Assembly: GCF_000337415.1 (NCBI RefSeq)
Contig: NZ_AOJD01000045.1
Location: 1-64,000 of the forward strand
Length of the DNA stretch: 64,000 nt
Reading direction: 5' to 3'
Source of the DNA: Halorubrum tebenquichense DSM 14210
GTDB lineage: Archaea; Halobacteriota; Halobacteria; Halobacteriales; Haloferacaceae
Shown: piece after piece, positions 25,914 to 33,421 of the stretch
Numbering within the stretch: the first letter of the stretch is position 1
How the letters are laid out: the number at the start of each line of letters is the position of its first letter
Made by a program: the position numbers and the translations under genes
Notes under the pieces: generated by a model
Seen by the model: the letters and a program-made list of their open reading frames with translations, nothing else
Told to the model about the DNA's origin: nothing
Database searches by the model: none

Positions 25914-26540
25914 ATGGCGTCTCACGACCACAACCACGACAATCACGACCACGATCACGACACGCATCACGAGCACCTCGAGGCCGCCGTCGACGACCGC
26001 GACGACTGGGCGCGCCGCCGCCGGAAGGGGATCCCCACGGACGAGAACCTCCTCGTCGTCGCCTGTATGGACGAGCGCATCCCGATCGAGGAGGCGCTCG
26101 ACATCGACCTCGGCGACGCGCAGGTGTTCCGGAACGCCGGCGGCAAGGTGACCGACGACGTGATCCGCTCGGCCGCGCTCACGACGAACTTCTTCGACAC
26201 CGACGAGATCGTCGTGATCAACCACACCGACTGCGGCATGATGAGCGCCCCCGACGAGGCGATCCGCGACGGGCTCGCGGCGCAGGCCGGCGACCTCGAC
26301 GACGCCGACCTGGATCCCTCGCTGCCCGAACTCACCATCGGCGACGCCGACCTGCTCGACTGGGTGAAGATGACCGACGACATCGACGCGGCCTGCGCCG
26401 CACAGGTCGAGTACCTCCGCGAGTCCGCGTTCATCCCGGACGACACCACCGTCTCCGGCTACGTCTACGAGGTCGAGTCCGGCGAACTCCGCCGCCCCGA
26501 CGAGCGGATCGCCGAGGCGATCAGCGAGCGACGGGCCTGA
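25914..26540 (+). CDS. Beta-class carbonic anhydrase
   Basis: A 208-aa zinc enzyme interconverting CO2 and bicarbonate. Zinc ligands are C51 with D53 and R55 of the Asp-Arg dyad in ACMDERIPIEEAL, then H104 and C107 in INHTDCGMM. An NAGGKVTDDVIRSA segment is also characteristic. The first 21 residues are extremely rich in His and Asp (HDHNHDNHDHDHDTHHEH), a probable zinc-scavenging tail not part of the catalytic fold. The start is the ATG at 25914. It is the first gene after the tRNA-Phe scars and is followed by the methyltransferase gene in the same direction, 158 bases away. Confidence 0.9.
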   Translation: MASHDHNHDNHDHDHDTHHEHLEAAVDDRDDWARRRRKGIPTDENLLVVACMDERIPIEEALDIDLGDAQVFRNAGGKVTDDVIRSAALTTNFFDTDEIVVINHTDCGMMSAPDEAIRDGLAAQAGDLDDADLDPSLPELTIGDADLLDWVKMTDDIDAACAAQVEYLRESAFIPDDTTVSGYVYEVESGELRRPDERIAEAISERRA

Positions 26541-26698
26541 TCGCCCGACTCGGACGCCCCGATCCCCCGGCCCGGCGCGCCGGTCGGCCGACGAGACGAC
26601 CCCGACGCCGCACCGCCCGAGGTGTGACGTTTTTATGCGCCCGCGGCGAACCGAGTCACAGATGGACCGAGTACGCGCGCCCGCGTTCGAGCGGGGTG

Positions 26699-27877
26699 AT
26701 GTCGGTGGGCGCTGACGGCGATTCTCCCGCCGGATCCGACGCCGCGAGCGACGACGCCGCGCCCGTCGTCGCCGGCTTCTTCTCCGGCTGTGGCGGGCTC
26801 GATCTGGGCTTCGAACGGGCCGGCTTCGACGTCGCCCTCGGGAGCGACCAGTGGGAGCCGGCCGCCGAGACCTACCGCCGGAACTTCTCCGACGTGGGGT
26901 TCGTCGAGGAGGACGTCCGCGAGCTCGACGCCGCGGCGATCCGCGAGTCCGTCGAGCGCGCCGGCTACGACCCCGGCGGCGTTGACGTGGTGATCGGCGG
27001 TCCGCCGTGTCAGGGGTTCAGCCGGCTCAACAACGAGCAGATCGAGCTCGACGAGATGGAGAAGGACCGCCGGAACACGCTGTTCGAGGAGTTCCTCCGC
27101 GTCGTCTCCGTTCTCGAACCGCAGCTCGTCTTGATGGAGAACGTCCGCGACCTGATCAACCGCCAGACCAGCGACGACCGGTACGTGAAAGACCTCATCG
27201 TCGACGAGTTCGCGGCCCACGGCTACAAGTGCGAGTACCGGGTGCTTGAGGCCGAACAGTACGGCGTCCCCCAGAAGCGCCGCCGGATCTTCTTCATGGG
27301 CACCGACCGCGACGTGCCGATCCGGTTCCCCGAGCCGACGACGCCGGAGGGGAGCTGGCGCACCGCCGGCGAGGCGCTCGCGGACGCGAGCGACGACCTC
27401 CCGAACATGACGTACGCGAACACCGGCGAGAAGACGCTCGAACGCATCCGCCACGTCCCGCCGGGCGGCTACTACCGCGATCTGCCGGACCGGCTGAAGA
27501 CGAAGAAGTACCGCTGCGACTGCGAGGACACCGACACCTGTCCCCACGAGCCGGAGATCGTCAAGCGCTACGGCACGTACCTCCGCCGGCTCCACCCCGA
27601 GGAGCCGTCGCTGACCGTGAGCACCAACGTCTTCATCCACCCGCACGAGGACCGCTATCTCACCCCCCGCGAGATGGCGCGGCTCCAGACGTTCCCCGAC
27701 GAGTTCGCCTTCGAGGGGACGAAGACCGACGTGCTGAAACAGATCGGCAACGCGGTCCCGGTCCGACTGGGCGAGGAACTGGCCACCCAGATCCGGGAGT
27801 ACTTCCCCGAGGTCCGCGACGCGCCCCCCGCCGACCCGGACGTCTACGAGCAGCAGTCGCTGACTGACTTGGCCTGA
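26699..27877 (+). CDS. DNA (cytosine-5) methyltransferase
   Basis: A 392-aa Dcm-type enzyme. Motif I FFSGCGGLDLGFERAGF (27-43) binds SAM. Motif IV GGPPCQGFS carries catalytic Cys104. Motif VI ENV is at 147-149, motif VIII QKRRR at 192-196, and motif X GNAVP at 350-354. The target-recognition region (about 200-320) has an unusual C273-C275-C281-H283 cluster that may bind zinc. G+C and acidity match the host, so it is long resident. It ends 55 bases before the convergent nuclease gene, suggesting a restriction-modification pair. The recognition sequence cannot be read from the sequence. Confidence 0.92.
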   Translation: MSVGADGDSPAGSDAASDDAAPVVAGFFSGCGGLDLGFERAGFDVALGSDQWEPAAETYRRNFSDVGFVEEDVRELDAAAIRESVERAGYDPGGVDVVIGGPPCQGFSRLNNEQIELDEMEKDRRNTLFEEFLRVVSVLEPQLVLMENVRDLINRQTSDDRYVKDLIVDEFAAHGYKCEYRVLEAEQYGVPQKRRRIFFMGTDRDVPIRFPEPTTPEGSWRTAGEALADASDDLPNMTYANTGEKTLERIRHVPPGGYYRDLPDRLKTKKYRCDCEDTDTCPHEPEIVKRYGTYLRRLHPEEPSLTVSTNVFIHPHEDRYLTPREMARLQTFPDEFAFEGTKTDVLKQIGNAVPVRLGEELATQIREYFPEVRDAPPADPDVYEQQSLTDLA

Positions 27878-27932
27878 GATCGTATTTCACTATACGTGTG
27901 GGCGACCAGCGATGTGTAGCTCGTTTATCTAG

Positions 27933-29084
27933 TTACTGTGGTGGCCATCTCTTTTCAAATAAGAAATCATCTGCGTAATTTATTCGAGGACTGTTCTTTT
28001 TCGGAGGCTCTACCCTCAATGATATTGATTCGTTGAACGCATCGTCTGGTATGAGATACGTATCTATCTCCTCTGGATGCCCGATTACGTAGAAGTCAGC
28101 CGTCTCCGTGACGGTAAATCGTAATAAACCCCCTTCGAGCCAAGCGGACTCAACTCGGAGACAGAATTCGTTGTTTTCTCCCTCAACGATAATTGTTCGT
28201 CCATCGTCACAGTCTGCTTGTACCGATGGTGTGTATCTATCCGACTCTACCATCTTGACCGCCTTCGATGCTAGCGGGATTGAATCGGGCGTCTCTGAGG
28301 GATTCACGACCGGCGGCCAATTGTTCTCGAACGCATAATCGTCTGCTAGCTTTGCTCTTGACGGGTCCTCGCAACTCTCTTTTCTCCGAAGTGAGACCGA
28401 TTCGTCAAACTCCGCTCCGTGGACCGAAAAGACCTCATCGAGTGATTCGCAGTGAAGCAAATAGTAGTCCGCTGTAGACTCTAAGCTACTTCTGATCCGG
28501 TTATCAACTTGCCAAGCCCTCTCGATACCGATCTTGGTAACATCTCCAGTTCTGTCTTCTACAAAGACTGCTCTTCGTCCTTCGTCCTCTGAATTGACGT
28601 ATACTGGTACGTCCTCTTGGCGAAGCATCTCAATGACCTTCGACTCAATCGTATCTGAGCCGTTTCCAGCCACTACCGGCCATTGCTCTTCTAGTTGGTA
28701 CTCTTCAGCCCAGTTGACCTGTCTCGTCTCCTTGTCGGCTGGCTCCACTCGCAGATACATTGATGTCCCTACCTCAGAACTGGGCACCAAATACGTCTGA
28801 TCTGTATCGTAGCAATAGACGACAAAACAATCGATATCCTCTCCGTATTCCTTATAGGTGTGGCCCGAACCGTTTGTGTGCTGGCTCAGCCCGTTGAATC
28901 GGATCGTCCCGTTTTTTAACCGACCAGTTTTGATTTGCGCTCTTAACAGGTCTCCCTCGGGTTGTTCGATAATGACATCGTATCGCTCGTTGTCTCCAAC
29001 AGGCGTGGAGACGCTAATTTCTCGCCTCTTTAATTCCGTAATGACAATCTGCTCGGTTAAATCACCGCGTCGGTGCGATTCCAT
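27933..29084 (-). CDS. Three-module PD-(D/E)XK endonuclease (group I intron endonuclease-like family)
   Basis: A 383-aa protein, clearly poorer in G+C than its neighbours. Module 1 (about 5-138) matches the family named group I intron-associated PD-(D/E)XK endonuclease: RRGDLTEQIVITELKRREI, then D36 in YDVII and Q50-x-K52 in AQIKTGRL as active site. Modules 2 (about 142-259) and 3 (about 264-382) repeat the same end pattern, such as SISLRVEPPKKNSPRINYAD and ENNWPP/EKRWPP, but the Q-x-K position reads GIE or RVE, so they should be inactive. No intron is visible, so I infer a restriction-like role with the convergent methyltransferase. A homing or stand-alone nuclease is the alternative. Confidence 0.8.
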   Translation of the reverse strand: MESHRRGDLTEQIVITELKRREISVSTPVGDNERYDVIIEQPEGDLLRAQIKTGRLKNGTIRFNGLSQHTNGSGHTYKEYGEDIDCFVVYCYDTDQTYLVPSSEVGTSMYLRVEPADKETRQVNWAEEYQLEEQWPVVAGNGSDTIESKVIEMLRQEDVPVYVNSEDEGRRAVFVEDRTGDVTKIGIERAWQVDNRIRSSLESTADYYLLHCESLDEVFSVHGAEFDESVSLRRKESCEDPSRAKLADDYAFENNWPPVVNPSETPDSIPLASKAVKMVESDRYTPSVQADCDDGRTIIVEGENNEFCLRVESAWLEGGLLRFTVTETADFYVIGHPEEIDTYLIPDDAFNESISLRVEPPKKNSPRINYADDFLFEKRWPPQ

Positions 29085-29109
29085 AACTACTGTCTTTTGC
29101 TATATCTTG

Positions 29110-29117
29110 TATTAATA
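29110..29117 (-). promoter_or_regulatory. TATA box for the nuclease gene
   Basis: TATTAATA lies 26-33 bases before the nuclease ATG on its coding strand, fitting a leaderless haloarchaeal promoter. Confidence 0.5.
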
Positions 29118-29153
29118 ACATTTGTATATTCGCAAACTACGTGACGATTACAG

Positions 29154-29163
29154 TATATAAATA
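29154..29163 (+). promoter_or_regulatory. TATA box for the 67-aa gene
   Basis: TATATAAATA is centred 29 bases before the ATG at 29187. It supports that ATG, rather than the GTG three codons earlier, as the start of a leaderless mRNA. Confidence 0.6.
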
Positions 29164-29186
29164 CTCGTTCGCTTCTTGTGGAACGT

Positions 29187-29390
29187 ATGGCCCGTACTCG
29201 CGCCCCGCTCACCAAGACTGAGAGGAATCACCTTCGCTCAGAAGACGCCAATTCACAACGATATCAGGCGATTTCGGGGATTCGAAGCCGTATCAATGAC
29301 GAACTGACTACCGATATCGACACTCTTCGAGAACACCATCCGGAGCTATCCGAGGAACTGCGCGAAACTGTCTGTGACGATGTGAAATGA
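29187..29390 (+). CDS. Small haloarchaeal protein divergent from the nuclease
   Basis: A 67-aa, almost all-helical charged protein: MARTRAPLTKTERNHLRSED, then SQRYQAISGIRSRINDELTTD and LREHHPELSEELRETV. I recall similar short proteins in other haloarchaea, often near mobile or accessory genes, without known function. It shares the 100-base AT-rich promoter region with the nuclease gene and ends four bases before the tRNA-Pro gene. A role as a small regulator of the nuclease is possible but unproven; no helix-turn-helix is clear. Confidence 0.65.
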   Translation: MARTRAPLTKTERNHLRSEDANSQRYQAISGIRSRINDELTTDIDTLREHHPELSEELRETVCDDVK

Positions 29391-29393
29391 ATA

Positions 29394-29464
29394 TGGGGCC
29401 GCTGAGAGTCGAACTCAGGTCCACTGCACCCAAGGCAGCGAGGATACCACTACCCCACGGCCCC
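29394..29464 (-). tRNA. tRNA-Pro (TGG)
   Basis: A 71-base cloverleaf on the minus strand. The acceptor stem pairs GGGGCCG with CGGCCCC, discriminator A. The anticodon loop CTTGGGT gives TGG. The T-arm is CTGAG TTCGACT CTCAG. It closes the accessory stretch that begins at tRNA-Phe. CCA is not encoded. Confidence 0.95.
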
Positions 29465-29511
29465 GCACCCCTACCTACCCCGAAGAGGCGCTAAAGGGTT
29501 TCGTTGCGATG

Positions 29512-31566
29512 TCACTCCTCGTCGTCGCGCCGTTCGAGGTCGGCGACGATGTCGTACGGGTCCGTCCCCTTCCTGACCGAGTCGAGGATGAAGAACGCCT
29601 CGTCGGGCGCGAGGAAGTGCCTGGTGACCCCCCGACCCAGCGGCGTCGGCTCGAAGCCGTCGATGAAGTTCCACTCCAGCAGCTTCCCGAGCGCGTGTTT
29701 CGTCGGGATCTCGCCGATCATCCGGTCGTTGAGTCGCTTGGCCTTCTTGCCGGCCACGACGACGTTCGCGAGCGTCTCCTCGGCGGCCGCGGTCTCGTCG
29801 TAGTGGGTCGCCACGTCCTCCATCTCGCCTTTCAGCAGGGTGAACGCGACCTCGTCCTCCGTCCGGTCCATCGAGCCGTGGTAGACGCCGTCGGGCTCGA
29901 CGAGGAGGTAGACGCGGCCGCGGTCGTGGTAGTCCGGCCGCCCGGCGCGCCCGAGCATCTGGGAGAACTCCTGGACGGAGAGCCACTCGATCCCCATCGC
30001 CAGCGAGTCGAAGATCACCTGCGAGGCGGGGAAGTCGACCCCGGCCGCCAGCGCCGCGGTGGTGACGACCGCCGAGAGGTCCTGGTTCCCGAACTGGCGC
30101 TCGACCTTCTTCCGGCGGCCGTAGTCGAGCCCGGCGTGGTACGGCGCGGAGTCGTACCGGAGCTTGCGGCTGATCTCGTGACAGCGCCGCCGCGAGTTCG
30201 TGAAGATGATCGTCTGCCCGCGGTACCCCTTCGACGACTTCGTGTCGAACTCGCGTTTCACCAGCTTGTCGGCGATCTGCGCCTTCTCGCGGCTGTCGGC
30301 GAAGGTGACGTGTCGCTCGATGGGAACGGGGCGCTCCTCGTACTCGATGAGCGTCGCCCGGAGCTGCTTCGCGAGCCACTCGGGGTTCCCGACGGTCGCC
30401 GAGAGGTAGACGAACTGGGTCCCGTCGTAGCCCGAGTGCGTCTCCATCCGGTTCTCGCTGTAGTACTTCAGCCGGGAGATGAGCCCGTCGAGCCGGTGGC
30501 CGCGCTCGCCCTCCTTCAGTGTGTGGACCTCGTCGATGACGACCGTCCCCACGTCGCCGAGGTCCTTCCCGGTCCGGAGCGCGTGGTCGATCCCCTCGTA
30601 GGTGCCGACGATCACGTCGGCGTGCGGGTCGAACCGGTTGCCGTCGTCGTTCACCCGCGAGGAGCCGACCCGGATGGAGACGTCGAGCAGGTCGCCGTAG
30701 CGGTCCTCGAAGTCCTCGTGCTTCTGGTTGGCGAGCGCGACGAGCGGGACCAGAAAGAGGAGCTTCCCGTCCCCCTTCAGCGCGCGGTCGATCCCGGTCA
30801 GCTCCCCGACGAGCGTCTTCCCCGTCGCGGTCGCCGACACGACCAACTGGTCGCCGCCGTCGAGCAGGCCGTTCCGCACGGAGAGGCTCTGGACGGGGAG
30901 CAGCTCCTCGAACCGCCCCTGAAGCTTCGCGGACAGGTCCGGGTGGAGGTCAAGGTCCTCGGTCCGCACGGGACTCACGTCGTCGACGTTCGCGGAGACC
31001 TCGTCGTACTTCGTGAGGTCGGGGTCGAGTCCGCCCTGAAGCAGGCTCACGATCCGGTCTAAGTCGCCGGACTCGTACAGCAGCTCCTCGAGGCGCTCCT
31101 CGGCCGCGCCCGTGAACTCGCCCTTGTAGGACAGCTCCCGCTCCAACTCCCGCCGGGCGCAGTCCCGGCAGATCAGCTCGCCGTTGTGTTCGACCGCGTC
31201 CTCGCTCGTGATCGGGCCGTACCGCCCGTCGCTCGCGCACCGCCGGCAGGTCCGCACGGTGAGCGAGTCCAGCTGGTAGCCGTCGAGCATCGCCTCCAGC
31301 CGCTTCCGGTTCTCGGGGGCGGTCTGCTCGGAGATCCGGATGCGGTCGGCCGCCCGCGCGAGGTCGACGAACTCGTCCGGCTGGCGGGGATGGTCCTCGC
31401 CGTCGCGGATCACCCGGAACTTCCCCGGGCGCGGGCCGGCGGACGTATCCTTGAGTTCGAGCCGCCCGCGGAGGACCCGACTCCCGTCGCGGTTCGCGAC
31501 GACGGTGTAGTCGCTCCGCGACTCGTGGAGGAACAGCGTCTCGACCTCGGCCAACTGCTGTGACAC
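29512..31566 (-). CDS. DEAD/DEAH-box helicase with N-terminal DUF5814-like region
   Basis: A 684-aa superfamily 2 helicase. The N-terminal 200 residues carry a small beta domain, then a zinc-finger-like CRRCASDGRYG...CRDCARRE. RecA-like domain 1 has Walker A SATATGKTLVGEL (about 255-270), DEVH in VVIDEVHTLKEGE, and YLSATVGNP. Domain 2 has TIIFTNSRRRCHEIS, VVTTAALAAGVDFPA and EFSQMLGRAGRPDYHDRG. The motifs resemble the Ski2/Hel308 group. A role in DNA repair or RNA processing is inferred; the exact one is unknown. The gene follows tRNA-Pro by 47 bases in the same direction (its stop lies nearer). Confidence 0.88.
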   Translation of the reverse strand: MSQQLAEVETLFLHESRSDYTVVANRDGSRVLRGRLELKDTSAGPRPGKFRVIRDGEDHPRQPDEFVDLARAADRIRISEQTAPENRKRLEAMLDGYQLDSLTVRTCRRCASDGRYGPITSEDAVEHNGELICRDCARRELERELSYKGEFTGAAEERLEELLYESGDLDRIVSLLQGGLDPDLTKYDEVSANVDDVSPVRTEDLDLHPDLSAKLQGRFEELLPVQSLSVRNGLLDGGDQLVVSATATGKTLVGELTGIDRALKGDGKLLFLVPLVALANQKHEDFEDRYGDLLDVSIRVGSSRVNDDGNRFDPHADVIVGTYEGIDHALRTGKDLGDVGTVVIDEVHTLKEGERGHRLDGLISRLKYYSENRMETHSGYDGTQFVYLSATVGNPEWLAKQLRATLIEYEERPVPIERHVTFADSREKAQIADKLVKREFDTKSSKGYRGQTIIFTNSRRRCHEISRKLRYDSAPYHAGLDYGRRKKVERQFGNQDLSAVVTTAALAAGVDFPASQVIFDSLAMGIEWLSVQEFSQMLGRAGRPDYHDRGRVYLLVEPDGVYHGSMDRTEDEVAFTLLKGEMEDVATHYDETAAAEETLANVVVAGKKAKRLNDRMIGEIPTKHALGKLLEWNFIDGFEPTPLGRGVTRHFLAPDEAFFILDSVRKGTDPYDIVADLERRDDEE

Positions 31567-31702
31567 TGCCGTTCGGTACGCGAGCGAGGTATTTCAGGAG
31601 TTCGGCTCGGGGGTCGCGGTCGCGGCGCGCCCGCGAGGACAGCAGCTACGCGGAACGGTCGCACGGAGAAGAACCCGCCTCACGGACGGGGGCGTCGCGT
31701 CG

Positions 31703-32233
31703 TTACGAGACGAGCAGCTTCTCGCCGCGGTCGACCGTGATCCGGCACGGCGGCGAGAGCTTGTTGTACGCGCGGCGGAACGCCTCCTTCACGACGGCGG
31801 CCTGCTCGACGTCGCAGTACGCCGTGAAGACCACGTCGTCCTTGTTGAGCCGGGCCGCGGTGCCGACCGGCTTGCCGAACGCCTGCCGCATCCCGTCGGA
31901 GACGCGGTCCGCGCCGGCACCGGTCGCCTGCTTGTTCTCCCGGATGACCTGGTGGGGGAACTTCCGGAGGGTCATCTTGTAGTTGCCCTCGCCGAGCTCC
32001 TTGATCAGGTGGCGGTTCGCCGAGAGGCGCGCGCTCTCAAGCGAGCCGTGTCGCACCTGAAGCTCCTCTTCGACGCGGAGGCTGATCTGGACGGGGTAGT
32101 CGTCCGGCTCCGCGGTGAGGTCGCCCATGTTGTGCTGCGCGATCTTCGAGCCGGGGATACCCGTGATGTACTCGCGGCGGGTGTACGACGGCTTGTCGAT
32201 CGTCCGATACATAGAGGCGGGTTTGTCAGACAT
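31703..32233 (-). CDS. rpl10e: 50S ribosomal protein L10e (uL16 family)
   Basis: A 176-aa ribosomal protein of the large subunit, near the 5S rRNA and the tRNA elbow. The start [20 protein letters not shown] and the pattern [14 protein letters not shown]-like, [20 protein letters not shown] and [15 protein letters not shown] are diagnostic of archaeal L10e. Length is standard. It stands alone, upstream of the helicase gene, with a TATA box close by. It is highly expressed in all archaea. Confidence 0.97.
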   Translation of the reverse strand: MSDKPASMYRTIDKPSYTRREYITGIPGSKIAQHNMGDLTAEPDDYPVQISLRVEEELQVRHGSLESARLSANRHLIKELGEGNYKMTLRKFPHQVIRENKQATGAGADRVSDGMRQAFGKPVGTAARLNKDDVVFTAYCDVEQAAVVKEAFRRAYNKLSPPCRITVDRGEKLLVS

Positions 32234-32265
32234 GGCTACTTGTCCGATGTAGCCGCCGCTGCGGC

Positions 32266-32272
32266 GATAAAG
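32266..32272 (-). promoter_or_regulatory. TATA box for rpl10e
   Basis: GATAAAG on the plus strand reads CTTTATC on the coding strand, 33-39 bases before the L10e ATG, leaving a leader of about ten bases or fewer. Confidence 0.45.
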
Positions 32273-32377
32273 CCTTCGATAGCGAGGCGTTCCCGTCGGC
32301 CCGTTCGGCGTCGACGAGGGCGCTCGGCCCGGTCGCGGTGCGTGTTGACACGCGGGTCGGCTCGCTCCGCGGTCGGC

Positions 32378-33127
32378 TCACTCCGCCGGCGTCGGTTCGA
32401 GCGCGACGTGGTCGAAGCCGCGGTCCGCGAGGCGCTCCGCGGCCCGGTCGGTGACCGACGGTGCGACGAGAATTCCGCGGACCGTCGGGGGGCCGCCGGG
32501 ATCGGTATCGGCCTCGACACCCAGTTCCTCCTCCAGCGCCCGGACGTACCGCGCGAGCTGTCCCACGGCGTCCGGGCCGACCCGGCGGCGCTTCAATTCG
32601 ACGACGACCGGCGTCCCGCCGGCGTCGACCCCGAAAATGTCCATCGGGCCGGCGCTGGAGGGTCGTTCCGTCTCCCGCGGCTCGAACCCCTCCTCGACGA
32701 GGGCGGGGCGCTCCAAGATCCGAGTTCGGAGGTCCTCCTCGCTGCCGTGGAGGTCGAGGTCCCGGCCCCCCGTCACGGCCATCGCGGAGAGCTGGTGGAC
32801 GTCGGAGAAACGGACCGTCAGCGTCTCGTCGGGGCTCGACCGCGTCGAGACCACGCGCAGTCGGCCGTCGCGGACCGCGGCCCGGTGCTGTGACCCCGGC
32901 GGCTGCCAGTTCACCGGTTGGCGGCCCTCGTCGGTGTGAACGAGGGCGGCCCCGTCCGGCTTCAAGACGAGCAGGCGGTCACCGGGGCCCAGATCCGAGG
33001 CCGCCCGCCCCTCGTACGAGACCGTACAGCGACCGAACACGCTGATCAGGTCGCCGCGCTCGAAGGCGTCCTCGAGCTCCCAGAGGGTCTCGCGGTGGCT
33101 CGGGTCGTGGACGCTCGTGACTGTCAC
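32378..33127 (-). CDS. nucS: Endonuclease NucS (EndoMS)
   Basis: A 249-aa nuclease of the NucS/EndoMS family that cleaves mismatched or branched DNA. The N-terminal beta domain (about 1-115) has DLISVFGRCTVSYEGRA and GDRLLVLKPDGA. The C-terminal RecB-like nuclease has D163 in PMDIFGVDA and E177-x-K179 in VVVELKRRR, then AVGQLARYVRALEEEL. Length is typical. Family knowledge: NucS replaces MutS/MutL-type repair in many archaea and actinobacteria and usually interacts with PCNA; no clear PIP box is seen at the C-terminus. Confidence 0.93.
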   Translation of the reverse strand: MTVTSVHDPSHRETLWELEDAFERGDLISVFGRCTVSYEGRAASDLGPGDRLLVLKPDGAALVHTDEGRQPVNWQPPGSQHRAAVRDGRLRVVSTRSSPDETLTVRFSDVHQLSAMAVTGGRDLDLHGSEEDLRTRILERPALVEEGFEPRETERPSSAGPMDIFGVDAGGTPVVVELKRRRVGPDAVGQLARYVRALEEELGVEADTDPGGPPTVRGILVAPSVTDRAAERLADRGFDHVALEPTPAE

Positions 33128-33181
33128 TGGACCCCGTATGCGGTCGCGGCTGAAAAAGGGCGCGCGCCGCGCCGTCGCGTC

Positions 33182-33331
33182 TCAGTCGCCCCGCCGCGAC
33201 ACCGCGACGCCGGCGACGAAGAGGACCGCGCCGAGCGCGAACGCGGCGATGCGGAGCGTCGTGTCCGAGACGAGGAATCCGGCCAGGACCGAGACGCCGA
33301 ATCCGGCGTGAAGCACTGCCGTGATGTTCAT
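33182..33331 (-). CDS. 49-aa two-helix membrane protein
   Basis: A short gene starting MNITAVLHAGFGVSVLAGFL and ending AGVAVSRRGD. It has two hydrophobic segments (about 6-21 and 28-44) separated by SDTTLR, and a positively charged end. Coding is supported by host-like codon use, the ATG start, and a clean fit between ahcY and nucS in the same direction. Function unknown. Confidence 0.6.
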   Translation of the reverse strand: MNITAVLHAGFGVSVLAGFLVSDTTLRIAAFALGAVLFVAGVAVSRRGD

Positions 33332-33421
33332 GCGATCGGTACGGCCCCGTCGCACAAAAGCCGGTCGAACCGGTTCGGGCGGGCGGGTCGCTCCCGCCGA
33401 ACCGGCCCCGGTCGGGCCGCG

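Noticed and set aside
25635-29464. A complete integrated island between tRNA-Phe and tRNA-Pro
   Set aside because: No integrase gene is present, and the carbonic anhydrase and methyltransferase have host-like composition; only the nuclease and its neighbour look foreign.
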